A stretch of DNA of 19,475 bases from Actinomycetota bacterium (GCA_903970355.1 CAJCIF010000528.1:1-19475), one strand, 5' to 3'; shown: positions 7,628 to 15,008, counted from the stretch's first letter. The notes: generated from the letters alone by a model not told the origin. Program-made: numbers and translations.

Positions 7628-8242
7628 TTACTGCTCTCCGCTCGGAGCTCCTTTTCCTCCTCCTGACGGTCCACCTCCTGGGCCTCCTGGCGCTCCACCT
7701 GGACCACCACCACTAGCTTGTATGCTTTTGAGCTCTTCAACTTGTTGTGGCGTCAAAATTGCTTTTACTTTCTCCCAGGTTTCTTTGCGCTTTGCGCCCA
7801 TCTGACTGCGAAACTCGCCCCCTCCTCCACCAGCACCAGCACCAGCTCCGGCACCGGCTCCAGCACCAGCGGCGGTACCACCACCAGTTCCAGGGCCTGC
7901 TCCATCTCCGCCTCCTCTAGCTGCTTTCATTTGTTCAAGGAGCGGTTTGAGGCTTTCGCGCTCTTCTTTATAAATAGCTGAGATATCTGATTTTTGTTTT
8001 GGCGTTAAGTCAGGTAATTGTTGAACTTCTCGCCAACCTGGAAAGTGATGCCCGCCACCCATATGATGACCACCACCACCGAAACCACGACCCTGGCCTG
8101 GACCGCCTGGTGGTGGTCCACCACCGCCGTCTGGAGATCCTTGCGGTTGCGACCAAGCTGGATTCAACGGTAGAACTATGCTGCCGGCGACGGCCATAGC
8201 GATAGCGCTTCGTTGTACCAGACCGGTTACTTTCATTGACAT
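7628..8242 (-). CDS. Gly/Ala-rich Spy/CpxP-like periplasmic protein
   Basis: The start is the ATG at 8242, just downstream of AGAGGTGAT (8254-8246), which matches the anti-Shine-Dalgarno well; an ATG two codons on (8236) is equally plausible and one at 8263 is less likely. The 204-residue product has a signal peptide (hydrophobic 13-26, likely cleavage after AWS at 31). Two LTxxQ motifs, LTPKQ (79-83) and LTPQQ (153-157), each begin a charged helix, the hallmark of Spy/CpxP-type periplasmic chaperones and stress sensors. The helices are separated by a Gly/Ala linker (about 109-142) and flanked by Gly/Pro-rich tails. A His cluster HHMGGGHH (59-66) could bind metal. Function is inferred from the LTxxQ motifs and export. 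Confidence 0.75.
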   Translation of the reverse strand: MSMKVTGLVQRSAIAMAVAGSIVLPLNPAWSQPQGSPDGGGGPPPGGPGQGRGFGGGGHHMGGGHHFPGWREVQQLPDLTPKQKSDISAIYKEERESLKPLLEQMKAARGGGDGAGPGTGGGTAAGAGAGAGAGAGAGGGGGEFRSQMGAKRKETWEKVKAILTPQQVEELKSIQASGGGPGGAPGGPGGGPSGGGKGAPSGEQ

Positions 8243-8389
8243 AACATCACCTCTTTGCAGCATGAGCGCAGAAAATCCCTTATAGTTTCCTCTTTTAAAA
8301 ATACCTTTTGTATAGGCAATACGAATTAAGGGACTAAAAAGTTCAATTTTCTGACGGAGTCTTTTAGGGGCTAGTATCCTAGCTTACAT

Positions 8390-8440
8390 TTGAGAACCCT
8401 ATTGGCAGCCTGCGTAATTATTAGGGCATCCGCAATTACG
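8390..8440 (+). promoter_or_regulatory. Candidate promoter and inverted repeat before the methyltransferase
   Basis: TTGAGA (8390-8395) is followed after 17 bases by CGTAAT (8413-8418), a four-of-six match. The -10 region overlaps the left arm of a 7-base inverted repeat, CGTAATT (8413-8419) / AATTACG (8434-8440), which ends 10 bases before the ATG at 8451. This could be an operator or a hairpin affecting translation. No good promoter is visible for the divergent gene at 8242. Confidence 0.35.
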
Positions 8441-8450
8441 GTACTAGAAC

Positions 8451-9170
8451 ATGAAAATGAATGACTACAAAGGCAAAAAGTTCCTGGCCGCGGTTAGGGA
8501 AAGCGACTACGCTCATGCTGGAGAAGAAGATGCAATTGAAATCACACTGAGCGGCATACCGAAAAACCAAAACTACAATATTCTCGATGTCGGCTGCGGA
8601 CGTGGTGGCACTGCCAACTATGTAAAAGAACAAGGTTGGGGCAACGTCGTCGGTATCGACATTGATGAAGAATCGATCGAGTACGCCAAACAAAAATATC
8701 CAGCCGGCAAATTCTATACTTGCGGCGCCGAAACGGCATCGGAAGTTGTTTCAGAGAAATTCGACGTTATTTACTTATTGAATGTTCTTTACGCAATTGA
8801 AGATAGAGCGGAAGCACTTCAAAGTTTGAGAAGACTTGCCAAACCAAATTCCTTCATTTGTCTCTTTGATTATTTCTCCTATCAACCAGAGAAATTTCCA
8901 AAGGAGATCCTTTCCAGAAGCCCATCTACAATGAACGAACTAAATAAGCTTTTCGATTCCGATGGCTGGGAAATCGAAACGCAATCAAATCTCGACGAAG
9001 AATATGTGAGCTGGTATACAGAATTTCTGGCGCGATTTACTCGCCCGGAATTACACAAAACCTACGACGAAAACGAAATTACAGCTGTGCGTTCAAAGTA
9101 TCAGGCGCTTTTAGATTCATTAGAGTATAAGGTGCTGGGCGGCATTCTCATTGTCAGTCGTGCGGTATAA
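8451..9170 (+). CDS. Class I SAM-dependent methyltransferase
   Basis: The product has 239 residues. Motif I ILDVGCGRGG (44-53) binds S-adenosylmethionine, the acidic end of strand 2 is in VVGIDIDEES (66-75), and FDVIYLLNVLYAIED corresponds to the motif IV region. The C-terminal third carries an extra segment from EEYVSWYTEFLARFTRPELH to the end, perhaps the substrate lid. It belongs to the general small-molecule methyltransferase group (Methyltransf_11/25 type); nothing shows the acceptor. The start is the ATG at 8451, with another at 8457; no clear Shine-Dalgarno is seen. It stands alone, divergent from the Spy-like gene, and a REP-like palindrome begins 7 bases after its stop. Confidence 0.85.
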   Translation: MKMNDYKGKKFLAAVRESDYAHAGEEDAIEITLSGIPKNQNYNILDVGCGRGGTANYVKEQGWGNVVGIDIDEESIEYAKQKYPAGKFYTCGAETASEVVSEKFDVIYLLNVLYAIEDRAEALQSLRRLAKPNSFICLFDYFSYQPEKFPKEILSRSPSTMNELNKLFDSDGWEIETQSNLDEEYVSWYTEFLARFTRPELHKTYDENEITAVRSKYQALLDSLEYKVLGGILIVSRAV

Positions 9171-9176
9171 AGCTGC

Positions 9177-9198
9177 GGGCGGCTAAAGCCGCCCCTAC
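9177..9198. repeat. REP-like palindrome (GTAGGGGC family)
   Basis: GGGCGGCT-AA-AGCCGCCC (9177-9194) is followed by CTAC. Read on the minus strand it starts GTAGGGGCGGC, like the units at 1245-1308 and 17343-17406. It lies 7 bases after the methyltransferase stop and might act as a 3'-end hairpin, but no T-run follows. Confidence 0.65.
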
Positions 9199-9238
9199 AT
9201 TCACAGGCACCACATTCACGGGCACCACATTCAGTGCC
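9197..9238. repeat. 15-base tandem repeat, about 2.8 copies
   Basis: The unit ACATTCACRGGCACC occurs at 9197-9211 and 9212-9226, with a partial copy ACATTCAGTGCC at 9227-9238. It directly follows the REP-like palindrome. Non-coding; it may be variable in copy number. Confidence 0.7.
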
Positions 9239-9312
9239 GGAATTTAAAGGCGCATACGAAGTGCTGCAATTTGCTGGAATTTAAAGATACATACTAAGAG
9301 CCGCGATTCGGA
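9239..9312. repeat. Imperfect 37-base direct repeat, two copies
   Basis: The copies at 9239-9275 and 9276-9312 agree at about 27 of 37 positions and both begin GGAATTTAAAG. The second runs into the hairpin at 9299-9336. Confidence 0.5.
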
Positions 9313-9336
9313 GCCCAGAGAGCATGAATCGCGGCT
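9299..9336. other. Long-stem hairpin downstream of tRNA-Val
   Basis: AGCCGCGATTC (9299-9309) pairs perfectly with GAATCGCGGCT (9326-9336) around a 16-base loop. It lies just beyond the tRNA-Val gene on the minus strand. Neither side has a clear T-run, though TTTTTT follows the tRNA itself on the minus strand (9356-9351). It may protect or end the tRNA transcript. Confidence 0.45.
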
Positions 9337-9357
9337 TATAGCACTGGTTTAAAAAAT

Positions 9358-9430
9358 TGGGCGGTACGGGACTCGAACCTGTGACCCCCACTATGTCAAA
9401 GTGGTGCGCTACCAACTGCGCCAACCGCCC
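9358..9430 (-). tRNA. tRNA-Val (GAC)
   Basis: The minus strand folds as a 73-base cloverleaf. The acceptor stem GGGCGGT pairs with ACCGCCC, the discriminator is A, the T loop is GGTTCGAGTCC, and the anticodon loop TTGACAT sits in a CCACT/AGTGG stem. Anticodon GAC reads GUC and GUU. CCA is not encoded. TTTTTT follows two bases downstream and may end transcription. Confidence 0.95.
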
Positions 9431-9484
9431 ATTCAAATTCAATTTTAACCCAGCCTTTAAATCCCTGAAGATTAAAGGATTTAA

Positions 9485-9559
<75 letters not shown>

Positions 9560-9617
9560 AAAAAATCCACATAAAGCCAGGGCGGGTTCGATAAACCGAG
9601 CCCTTACGGGGAAAGCT

Positions 9618-9647
9618 ATCCTATTCTGCCTTTGAGACGTTTGTCAA
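9618..9647 (-). promoter_or_regulatory. Promoter of the tRNA-Cys/tRNA-Val transcript
   Basis: On the minus strand a perfect TTGACA (9647-9642) is followed after 18 bases by TAGGAT (9623-9618), about 60 bases upstream of tRNA-Cys. The leader between contains an imperfect GC-rich hairpin (about 9580-9605). Confidence 0.6.
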
Positions 9648-9707
9648 CGTAAAGCGAACTTGTATGATCAGTCAGCCTCGGCGTACTCACCTATTAAGGT
9701 AAGCAAA

Positions 9708-10706
9708 TTGTTGCCATTCATCGTGCGGAGAATTGCAGGAGCGATTCCGCTTTTGTTTCTTCTAACGATTATGACATTTGCACTTCTACATATGCTGCCA
9801 GGGGACCCGGCAGAGGTTCTTCTGGGCAGCGCTGAAAAGGATCTTTCACCTCAGGAACTGCAGTCAATCAGGCACGAGTTGGGTGTGGATAAATCCCTAC
9901 CAGAGCAATACATCGGCTGGTTAAGGCAGGTTGAGAGAGGTCACCTCGGTCGTTCTTACAGGGATGGTCGGGAAGTAACAGACATCATTTATGAAAGGTT
10001 GGGCGCAACCAGCGCCTTAGTTGGCTCAGCCCTTCTCGTTGCGCTCTTTCTAGGAGTGGGCTGGGGTGTTGCCATGGTCTGGTTGCGCTCGACAACTAAC
10101 GGCAAGTTCTTGGAATCCGTTCTTGCCAGTGGCGCTCTTATCCTCTACTGCTTGCCAAGCTTCTGGCTGGCATTTCTTTTAATCGGTTGGATTGCCACAA
10201 CACAATTTCCGCAGATAAAGCTTTTAGGAGTTCATCCTCCTGGCGAATCAGGAATTGATCTTGCCAACCTGCTTTTACCGGCCCTCATACTGGCAAGTCG
10301 CCGCACAGCTAAGTTTGCACTGCTAGTGCGTTCATCAATGACGGCCGAGCTAGTGAAAGAGTACGTGCGAACCGCCTATTCAAAAGGTGTTCCGAAATCA
10401 ATCATTCTCTTTAAGCACGTCGGCAAAAATAGTCTCGGGCCGATTATCGCTCTACTTGGGCTTTCAGTGCCGGCTCTCATTGGCGGCTCTGTTTTAGTGG
10501 AAACAGTATTTGCCTGGCCTGGTATGGGAAGGTTGGCAGTTGATGCCACTTTTGGCAGAAACTACCCCATTTTGCTAGGCCTTACTCTCGTTTATGGAAC
10601 GCTTGTGATCGCCTCCAATCTGGCAAGCGACGTCATTCACCATCTTGTCGATCCGCGTATCGAATTGGAAGAAAATGCAATGACATTCGATCGGATGCGA
10701 GGGTAA
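9708..10706 (+). CDS. ABC transporter permease, DppB/OppB family
   Basis: Membrane subunit of a peptide- or nickel-type ABC importer. The frame is open from a TTG at 9660, but the TTG at 9708 is preferred: TTAAGG (9694-9699) lies 8 bases upstream and the protein then begins LPFIVRRIAGAIPLLFLLTI, the usual family N-terminus. From there it has 332 residues. LLHMLPGDP, the conserved periplasmic segment after the first helix, is present, and the EAA loop EYVRTAYSKGVPKSI (about 208-222), which contacts the ATPase, is well conserved; HLVDPRIE is near the C-terminus. It abuts the DppC-type gene with no gap. No binding protein or ATPase gene is in the window, so the substrate cannot be assigned. Confidence 0.9.
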   Translation: MLPFIVRRIAGAIPLLFLLTIMTFALLHMLPGDPAEVLLGSAEKDLSPQELQSIRHELGVDKSLPEQYIGWLRQVERGHLGRSYRDGREVTDIIYERLGATSALVGSALLVALFLGVGWGVAMVWLRSTTNGKFLESVLASGALILYCLPSFWLAFLLIGWIATTQFPQIKLLGVHPPGESGIDLANLLLPALILASRRTAKFALLVRSSMTAELVKEYVRTAYSKGVPKSIILFKHVGKNSLGPIIALLGLSVPALIGGSVLVETVFAWPGMGRLAVDATFGRNYPILLGLTLVYGTLVIASNLASDVIHHLVDPRIELEENAMTFDRMRG

Positions 10707-11579
10707 ATGAGATATCGTCCCGCACTATTGTTGGGTGTGACATTGCTTTTCATACCGTTGGCAATGGCCTTTTCGGCTCCCTTTTTTGCAGCACCAAACA
10801 GCGCTCTTTCTCCTTTCTCACTCGATCTCGATCACGTCAATTTGCCACCAGGCTCGGTTGGCCATTTGCTTGGCACCGACCATCTTGGCCGTGATTTGCT
10901 GAGCTTGGCTGCATGGGGAGCAAGAGCATCATTGCTGGTTGGCCTTTGCTCAGCATTTACGGCAGTCTTGATTGGCAGTGTTTGGGGCGCTACCAGCGCT
11001 TTTGCTGGTGGCATCGTCGATGCAATATTGATGCGCACTGTCGATGTTCTGCTTTCAATTCCGAGCATAATTTTATTGCTGGTCATTGATGCCGTTCTGG
11101 CGGACTTACCGTTTGGCAAGATTCTGCCCGCACCAATTGTTGCCATGCTAGGCATTACAACTTACAGCAATGGATTTTTGCCGCTTTTTACTGTCGTTCT
11201 TGTAATAAGCTCAACTACTTGGCTAGAAGCGGCACGTCTGACACGCTCACGTGTTCAATCGATTATGTCCGAAGAATATGTGGCAGCGGCCAAAGCACTT
11301 GGCCTCAACAGTTGGTCGATTATTATCAAACACCTGCTGCCCAATGCTTCCAACATTATTCTTGTCGAAGCGACTTTGTTAGTTTCAGATGCAATTTTGA
11401 TTGAGGCAGGTCTTAGCTTTCTTGGTCTTGGCCTTGGCCCTGCAACGCCAAGCTGGGGAGGAATGCTCAATAATGCTCAAGCAAACCTGCTTTCAGGGAA
11501 CTGGTGGTCGGTCTTCATTCCCGGTTCACTCATTGCTATTACGGTGCTCTCAATTCAGTTCATTACTCAAGAGAGTTGA
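10707..11579 (+). CDS. ABC transporter permease, DppC/OppC family, probable C-terminal frameshift
   Basis: Partner of the preceding permease; its ATG directly follows that stop. The 290-residue product has the hallmark HLLGTDHLGRDLLS (53-66), several membrane helices, the EAA loop EEYVAAAKALGLNSW (about 199-213) and LSFLGLGLGPATPSWGGML. It ends abruptly at FITQES, where the family normally continues with a GLRDALDPR-like tail. That tail is encoded in the -1 frame just after: LRMAKDSRIMKTG, ending at a TAG at 11615-11617. Removing one AG from the GAGAG run at about 11568-11576 would join QE to LRMAKDSR. This indicates a 2-base insertion or a sequencing error. All six helices should remain, so function may persist. 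Confidence 0.85.
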   Translation: MRYRPALLLGVTLLFIPLAMAFSAPFFAAPNSALSPFSLDLDHVNLPPGSVGHLLGTDHLGRDLLSLAAWGARASLLVGLCSAFTAVLIGSVWGATSAFAGGIVDAILMRTVDVLLSIPSIILLLVIDAVLADLPFGKILPAPIVAMLGITTYSNGFLPLFTVVLVISSTTWLEAARLTRSRVQSIMSEEYVAAAKALGLNSWSIIIKHLLPNASNIILVEATLLVSDAILIEAGLSFLGLGLGPATPSWGGMLNNAQANLLSGNWWSVFIPGSLIAITVLSIQFITQES

Positions 11580-11618
11580 GAATGGCAAAAGACAGTAGAA
11601 TAATGAAGACCGGCTAGA

Positions 11619-12152
11619 ATGCCACTTTGTAAAATGTTTGATCGAATTCTGTCATCTCGAATAGTTTGTGTCGCTTGCGCATTATTTGCTGTTAGCGGAT
11701 GTGGTAATTCAGAAAAAGTTGCCTACAAATCTGGTGGCATGACACACACTTGGGCAGAAGGCAAAGCCGCTGTTCCAAAGGAATTTGAAAAACTCGTTTA
11801 CCCGGATGCCTCAACAACCGGCTCTGTCTCTGCAGATGGAGAGAACGACGAACAAAGCAAATTCTTAATGCTCACTTCCGATAAATCGACAGAAGAAGTC
11901 AGCCAGTGGTATCAAGACCAACTCAAAACTGCCGAATGGAAAGTAGACAAAGTTGAAGTTTTGACAGAAACACCGAAATTGATCAGCATCTCCGGACACA
12001 AAGCAGATCTTGAAATGAATGTGATGATCGCTGAAGATGGCGCCAAAACCACAATCAGTATGTCTGCCGGCAAATCTCTTGATGATAACAACGAAAATAA
12101 AGAGCCATCTGAAAATTACACGCCCGACAAGGTGACCCCGCCTACGGATTGA
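11619..12152 (+). CDS. Putative lipoprotein, unknown function
   Basis: The product has 177 residues with a lipoprotein signal: a hydrophobic core IVCVACALFAV and the lipobox VSGC with Cys28 as the lipidated residue, so the mature protein should be anchored in a membrane. The ATG at 11619 is used; an ATG at 11634 would give a more typical 23-residue signal peptide. The mature region has a VPKEFEKLVYPDAS segment, then SDKSTEEVSQWYQDQLKTAEW, a pattern found in exported proteins where a YPxA strand is followed by a helix ending in aGW. The C-terminus (about 150-177) is polar and Asn/Pro/Glu-rich. It lies 1 base after the restored stop of the DppC-type frame, and the next gene follows within 6 bases. 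Confidence 0.75.
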   Translation: MPLCKMFDRILSSRIVCVACALFAVSGCGNSEKVAYKSGGMTHTWAEGKAAVPKEFEKLVYPDASTTGSVSADGENDEQSKFLMLTSDKSTEEVSQWYQDQLKTAEWKVDKVEVLTETPKLISISGHKADLEMNVMIAEDGAKTTISMSAGKSLDDNNENKEPSENYTPDKVTPPTD

Positions 12153-12158
12153 TTTGTC

Positions 12159-12758
12159 ATGCAAGCAATTGCCGAAGTGGTTTCGTCTTCGGTGACAGGT
12201 TTTGTCGCCCAGAGCTTGCCGGAGCACGATAGCAAGCCGGTTCCACAAGTAGGGCTGGGCAGCTTCGTTCGAATTGAATCAGACAAAGACGATATTGAAA
12301 TTGTTGCCGTTGTACACGATGTAGTTACAGAACCATTCGACAGCGTTCATAAAACATCTGCATTCGGATTAACCCGTGAACAGCTTAAGTTGGAACAACC
12401 TCAAATTTTTTCTTTATTGAGAACAGATTTGCATGCGGTCATTGTCGGCTTTTTGCGCAGCGGCAAAGCGGTGCACCATCTGCCTCCTCGTCCACCGGAA
12501 GTGCATGATTTTGTATTTGCCGCTGAAAAAATGGAAATAGAAGCGATCACGCGCAGTTTTGAATTCTTGCGATTACTCACCGCTGTTGGTTCGGTACCAG
12601 CCGATGAATTATTGGCTGCAGCGGTGAGAGAAGCCGCATTGCATCAAGAAAACGAAAAGAATTTTCTCCTGAAAGCTGGGCAAGCATTTTCCCAACTTTT
12701 TCGATCGGATTACGACAGACTTGTTTCCGTTTTGCGAAAAATTCGTCCCGAAAGCTAA
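12159..12758 (+). CDS. HAS-barrel-type protein conserved in Cyanobacteria
   Basis: The product has 199 residues. The N-terminal part (about 1-60), with VTGFVAQSLPE, GLGSFVRIES and EIVAVVHDVVT, resembles the HAS barrel first described in HerA-type ATPases. Then come EQLKLEQPQIFSLLRTDLHA, VGFLRSGKAVHHLPPRPPEV and a helical C-terminus ending SDYDRLVSVLRKIRP. I recall this order, including LPPRPP and the DYDRL end, from a protein found widely in Cyanobacteria with no known function; this is recognition from memory. There is no P-loop, signal peptide or membrane segment. It is probably cotranscribed with the upstream lipoprotein and permease genes. It converges on the PotB-type gene with 17 bases between stops and no visible terminator. 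Confidence 0.7.
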   Translation: MQAIAEVVSSSVTGFVAQSLPEHDSKPVPQVGLGSFVRIESDKDDIEIVAVVHDVVTEPFDSVHKTSAFGLTREQLKLEQPQIFSLLRTDLHAVIVGFLRSGKAVHHLPPRPPEVHDFVFAAEKMEIEAITRSFEFLRLLTAVGSVPADELLAAAVREAALHQENEKNFLLKAGQAFSQLFRSDYDRLVSVLRKIRPES

Positions 12759-12775
12759 AACACTGAAGTCCGCTC

Positions 12776-13660
12776 TCAACCAAGTGTTTCATAAGAAGTC
12801 TCACCGTACTTCAAGTAGATCCAAACGGCAATGCTTACAATCAAGATCAATATTGTCGACACGGCACTGCCGAATGCCCAGTCTCTTACAACCAGGAATT
12901 GATTCTGAATTAAATTGCCTATGAGCATATGCTTGGCACCACCCAGTAAATCAGGTGTCACATAATCTCCAAGGGCCGGAATAAAAACCATGATGCAACC
13001 AGCTACGACACCACGTGAAGAGAGGGGCAAAGTGATTTTCAAAAAGGCTGAAAGTGGTGACGCTCCCAAATCTGCTGCTGCCTCAAGCAGATTTGTATCA
13101 AGTTTTTCAAGAGCAGCGTAAAGCGGCAAAACCATGTAGGGGAGGTAGTTGTATACCATACCCAACAAAACCGCACCGAAATTGTACATAGTGTTCACAG
13201 GTCCAAAATGCAAAAAATCAAAGAGCCCGGCCATTAAACCGGTCGGTCGTAATATCACCATCCATGCATATATCCGAAGCAAAAACGAAGTCCACAAGGG
13301 CGCGATAAATAGGGTTAAGAAGAGATTCTGACTTCTTTTATTTAAATTGAATGCCAACCAATGGGCAAAGCACATTCCCAGTATCAAACAAATTAATGTG
13401 GTGGCACTCGACAAAATAATGGAGCGCCAGAGTGCCAGAAGGTAAGGCCCACTGAAGAATCTAAGGTAATTGCCAAAGTTGCAGGCAAAGACAACACGCC
13501 CCAATTCATCACGCGTTCCCAGACTGCACACAAGCAGGATCGCAAGTGGTATCACAAGAAACGTTACCAACCAGATGCCGGTTGGAACCAAGAGAAAAAG
13601 CCCCGAACTCATCTTTTTCCGGTTATTTTGCGTAGTGTTATCGGGCAAATTGTTGCGCAT
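12776..13660 (-). CDS. ABC transporter permease, PotB-like (polyamine type)
   Basis: Membrane subunit of an ABC importer of the spermidine/putrescine (PotB) group. From the ATG at 13660 it has 294 residues; an ATG at 13612 with GGA 5 bases upstream would remove 16 polar residues and is a real alternative. It shows about six helices, IAPLWTSFLLRIYAWMVILR in the centre, and the EAA loop LEAAADLGASPLSAFLKITL that docks on the ATPase, followed by VFIPALGDYVTPDLLGG, characteristic of this group. PotA, PotC and PotD equivalents are not adjacent: the gene converges on an unrelated gene and is divergent from the Sm-like ORF. Family is clear; the substrate is not shown by the sequence. Confidence 0.88.
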   Translation of the reverse strand: MRNNLPDNTTQNNRKKMSSGLFLLVPTGIWLVTFLVIPLAILLVCSLGTRDELGRVVFACNFGNYLRFFSGPYLLALWRSIILSSATTLICLILGMCFAHWLAFNLNKRSQNLFLTLFIAPLWTSFLLRIYAWMVILRPTGLMAGLFDFLHFGPVNTMYNFGAVLLGMVYNYLPYMVLPLYAALEKLDTNLLEAAADLGASPLSAFLKITLPLSSRGVVAGCIMVFIPALGDYVTPDLLGGAKHMLIGNLIQNQFLVVRDWAFGSAVSTILILIVSIAVWIYLKYGETSYETLG

Positions 13661-13811
13661 CAACTAGTTCGAATGGCATAAAGCACTGGACAAACTGACC
13701 TTGTGGCGCGTAATCTTTTCATTAGCCCTATTGAACGCACCCGTCCGATAGTTTACTAGCGGGCAAGAGAAGATATCTACTGGAAACCCGCCCTTTCACC
13801 GTGGAGTATTT

Positions 13812-14024
13812 ATGAGCGAAGCGGTTACCAGTGCCACAAAGGAACGATTGTTCCTGAGGCAGTGGATTGGCAAAAAAGTATCGGTCGTGACGGCTGAACA
13901 CGGCAATTATGGTGGGCACCTTACTAACATTGTTTTTGATGGCAACCGTCTGATGTACATTATGTTAGACGACAGACAATGCTTGAATTTCGACCACATA
14001 ATTGAGATTACTCTGAGCAAATAA
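13812..14024 (+). CDS. Small Sm-like protein, unknown function
   Basis: The product has 70 residues. The ATG at 13812 has GGAG (13803-13806) 5 bases upstream. The core LRQWIGKKVSVVTAEHGNYG, then GHLTNIVFDGNRLMYIMLDD and the final HIIEITL, has the strand lengths and glycine spacing of an Sm/LSm-type five-stranded barrel (L..wiGk.V.V....G...G.L..i..D...lml.D...I....I). This is a fold guess; it is not a canonical Hfq. It lies 6 bases before fmt and is probably cotranscribed with fmt and rsmB. A weak promoter candidate, TTGAAC-17-TACTAG, lies at 13731-13759. Confidence 0.65.
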   Translation: MSEAVTSATKERLFLRQWIGKKVSVVTAEHGNYGGHLTNIVFDGNRLMYIMLDDRQCLNFDHIIEITLSK

Positions 14025-14030
14025 TATTTG

Positions 14031-15008
14031 GTGGCTAAGGTGCGTCTTGCCTTTCTAGGCACACCCCTCATGGCTGTGCCGACTTTAAAAGCCTTAATTG
14101 AAGATCCCCGTTTCACAGTCGTGGCCGCCGTTTGCCAACCGGATAAGCCGGCTGGCAGAGGCAATAAATTGCATGCGCCGCCGGTAAAGGAACTGGCTCT
14201 GTCGCATAACATTCCAGTATTGCAACCGGAAAAACTTTCCAAGTCTGAAGAAGCAATCGAAACTCTTAAAACGCTCGGAACAGAGTTGATAGTTATGGTC
14301 GCGTTCGGCCAAATACTCAAAAAATCTATCCTGACCTTACCCCCCCGTGGGGTCATTAACTTGCATTTTTCACTGTTGCCACATTATCGAGGAGCCGCCC
14401 CCGTTAATTGGGCAATCATTAACGGTGATACCGAAACCGGTGTATGCACAATGTTCACGGAAGCTGGTCTAGACACAGGGCCTGTCTTGTTACAGCGCGC
14501 CGTCAAGTTGGATGAAAATATCAACGCAGAAGAGTTGTCACGCGAGCTTGCTGATCTCGGTGCAGCCATAACGCTTCTAACCTTAGAGCAACTCTTGGCG
14601 GATAAATTGACTCCGGAAAAACAAGACGATACTCAGGCAACTTTTGCACCAATGCTTTCAAAAGAATTGGGCTTAATTGATTGGTCTAAATCGGCACAGA
14701 CGATCCACAATCTCGTTCGTGGTCTCATACCGTGGCCATCTGCCTACACCTTATTTCGTGGACACTCTTTGAAAGTTTGGAAGACTTCTTGCAATTGCGA
14801 TAGTGCGGCAATAGAAACGGCCAAATCGCTTAGCGATCAGCCTGGTCAAATTTTTGAGTTAGGACGAAAGCTGTATGTAAATTGCGGATCTTCTGAACAA
14901 GAATTGCTTGAACTCTTAGAAGTGCAGCCAGAGAACAAGTCCAAAATGAAAGCTTCTGATTGGCTTAATGGTGCGCACATTACCGCTCAGGATATCTTTG
15001 GCAAGTGA
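14031..15008 (+). CDS. fmt: Methionyl-tRNA formyltransferase
   Basis: Formylates the methionine on initiator tRNA using 10-formyltetrahydrofolate, giving fMet-tRNA for translation initiation. From the GTG at 14031 the product has 325 residues; a TTG at 14028 and a GTG at 14040 are alternatives, and none has a strong Shine-Dalgarno. It starts with RLAFLGTPLMAVPTLKAL. QPDKPAGRG and the active-site block INLHFSLLPHYRGAAPVNWA follow, with Asn110 and His112; Asp148 in EAGLDTGPVLL completes the catalytic triad. The C-terminal beta-barrel domain (IDWSKSAQTIHNLVRGLIPWP onward) is present, so it is full length. Its stop overlaps the rsmB start by 4 bases (GTGA). Confidence 0.96.
   Translation: MAKVRLAFLGTPLMAVPTLKALIEDPRFTVVAAVCQPDKPAGRGNKLHAPPVKELALSHNIPVLQPEKLSKSEEAIETLKTLGTELIVMVAFGQILKKSILTLPPRGVINLHFSLLPHYRGAAPVNWAIINGDTETGVCTMFTEAGLDTGPVLLQRAVKLDENINAEELSRELADLGAAITLLTLEQLLADKLTPEKQDDTQATFAPMLSKELGLIDWSKSAQTIHNLVRGLIPWPSAYTLFRGHSLKVWKTSCNCDSAAIETAKSLSDQPGQIFELGRKLYVNCGSSEQELLELLEVQPENKSKMKASDWLNGAHITAQDIFGK

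Noticed and set aside
7718..7981. Ser/Thr-rich plus-strand open frame
   Set aside because: It is the antisense reading of the Gly/Ala-rich linker of the Spy-like gene.
9197..9312. Possible CRISPR array
   Set aside because: The units are contiguous 15-base or 37-base repeats without spacers, and no cas genes are present.
11560..11620. Programmed -1 frameshift in the DppC-type gene
   Set aside because: There is no X-XXY-YYZ heptamer before the stop and no clear downstream stem; a simple AG duplication explains the data better.
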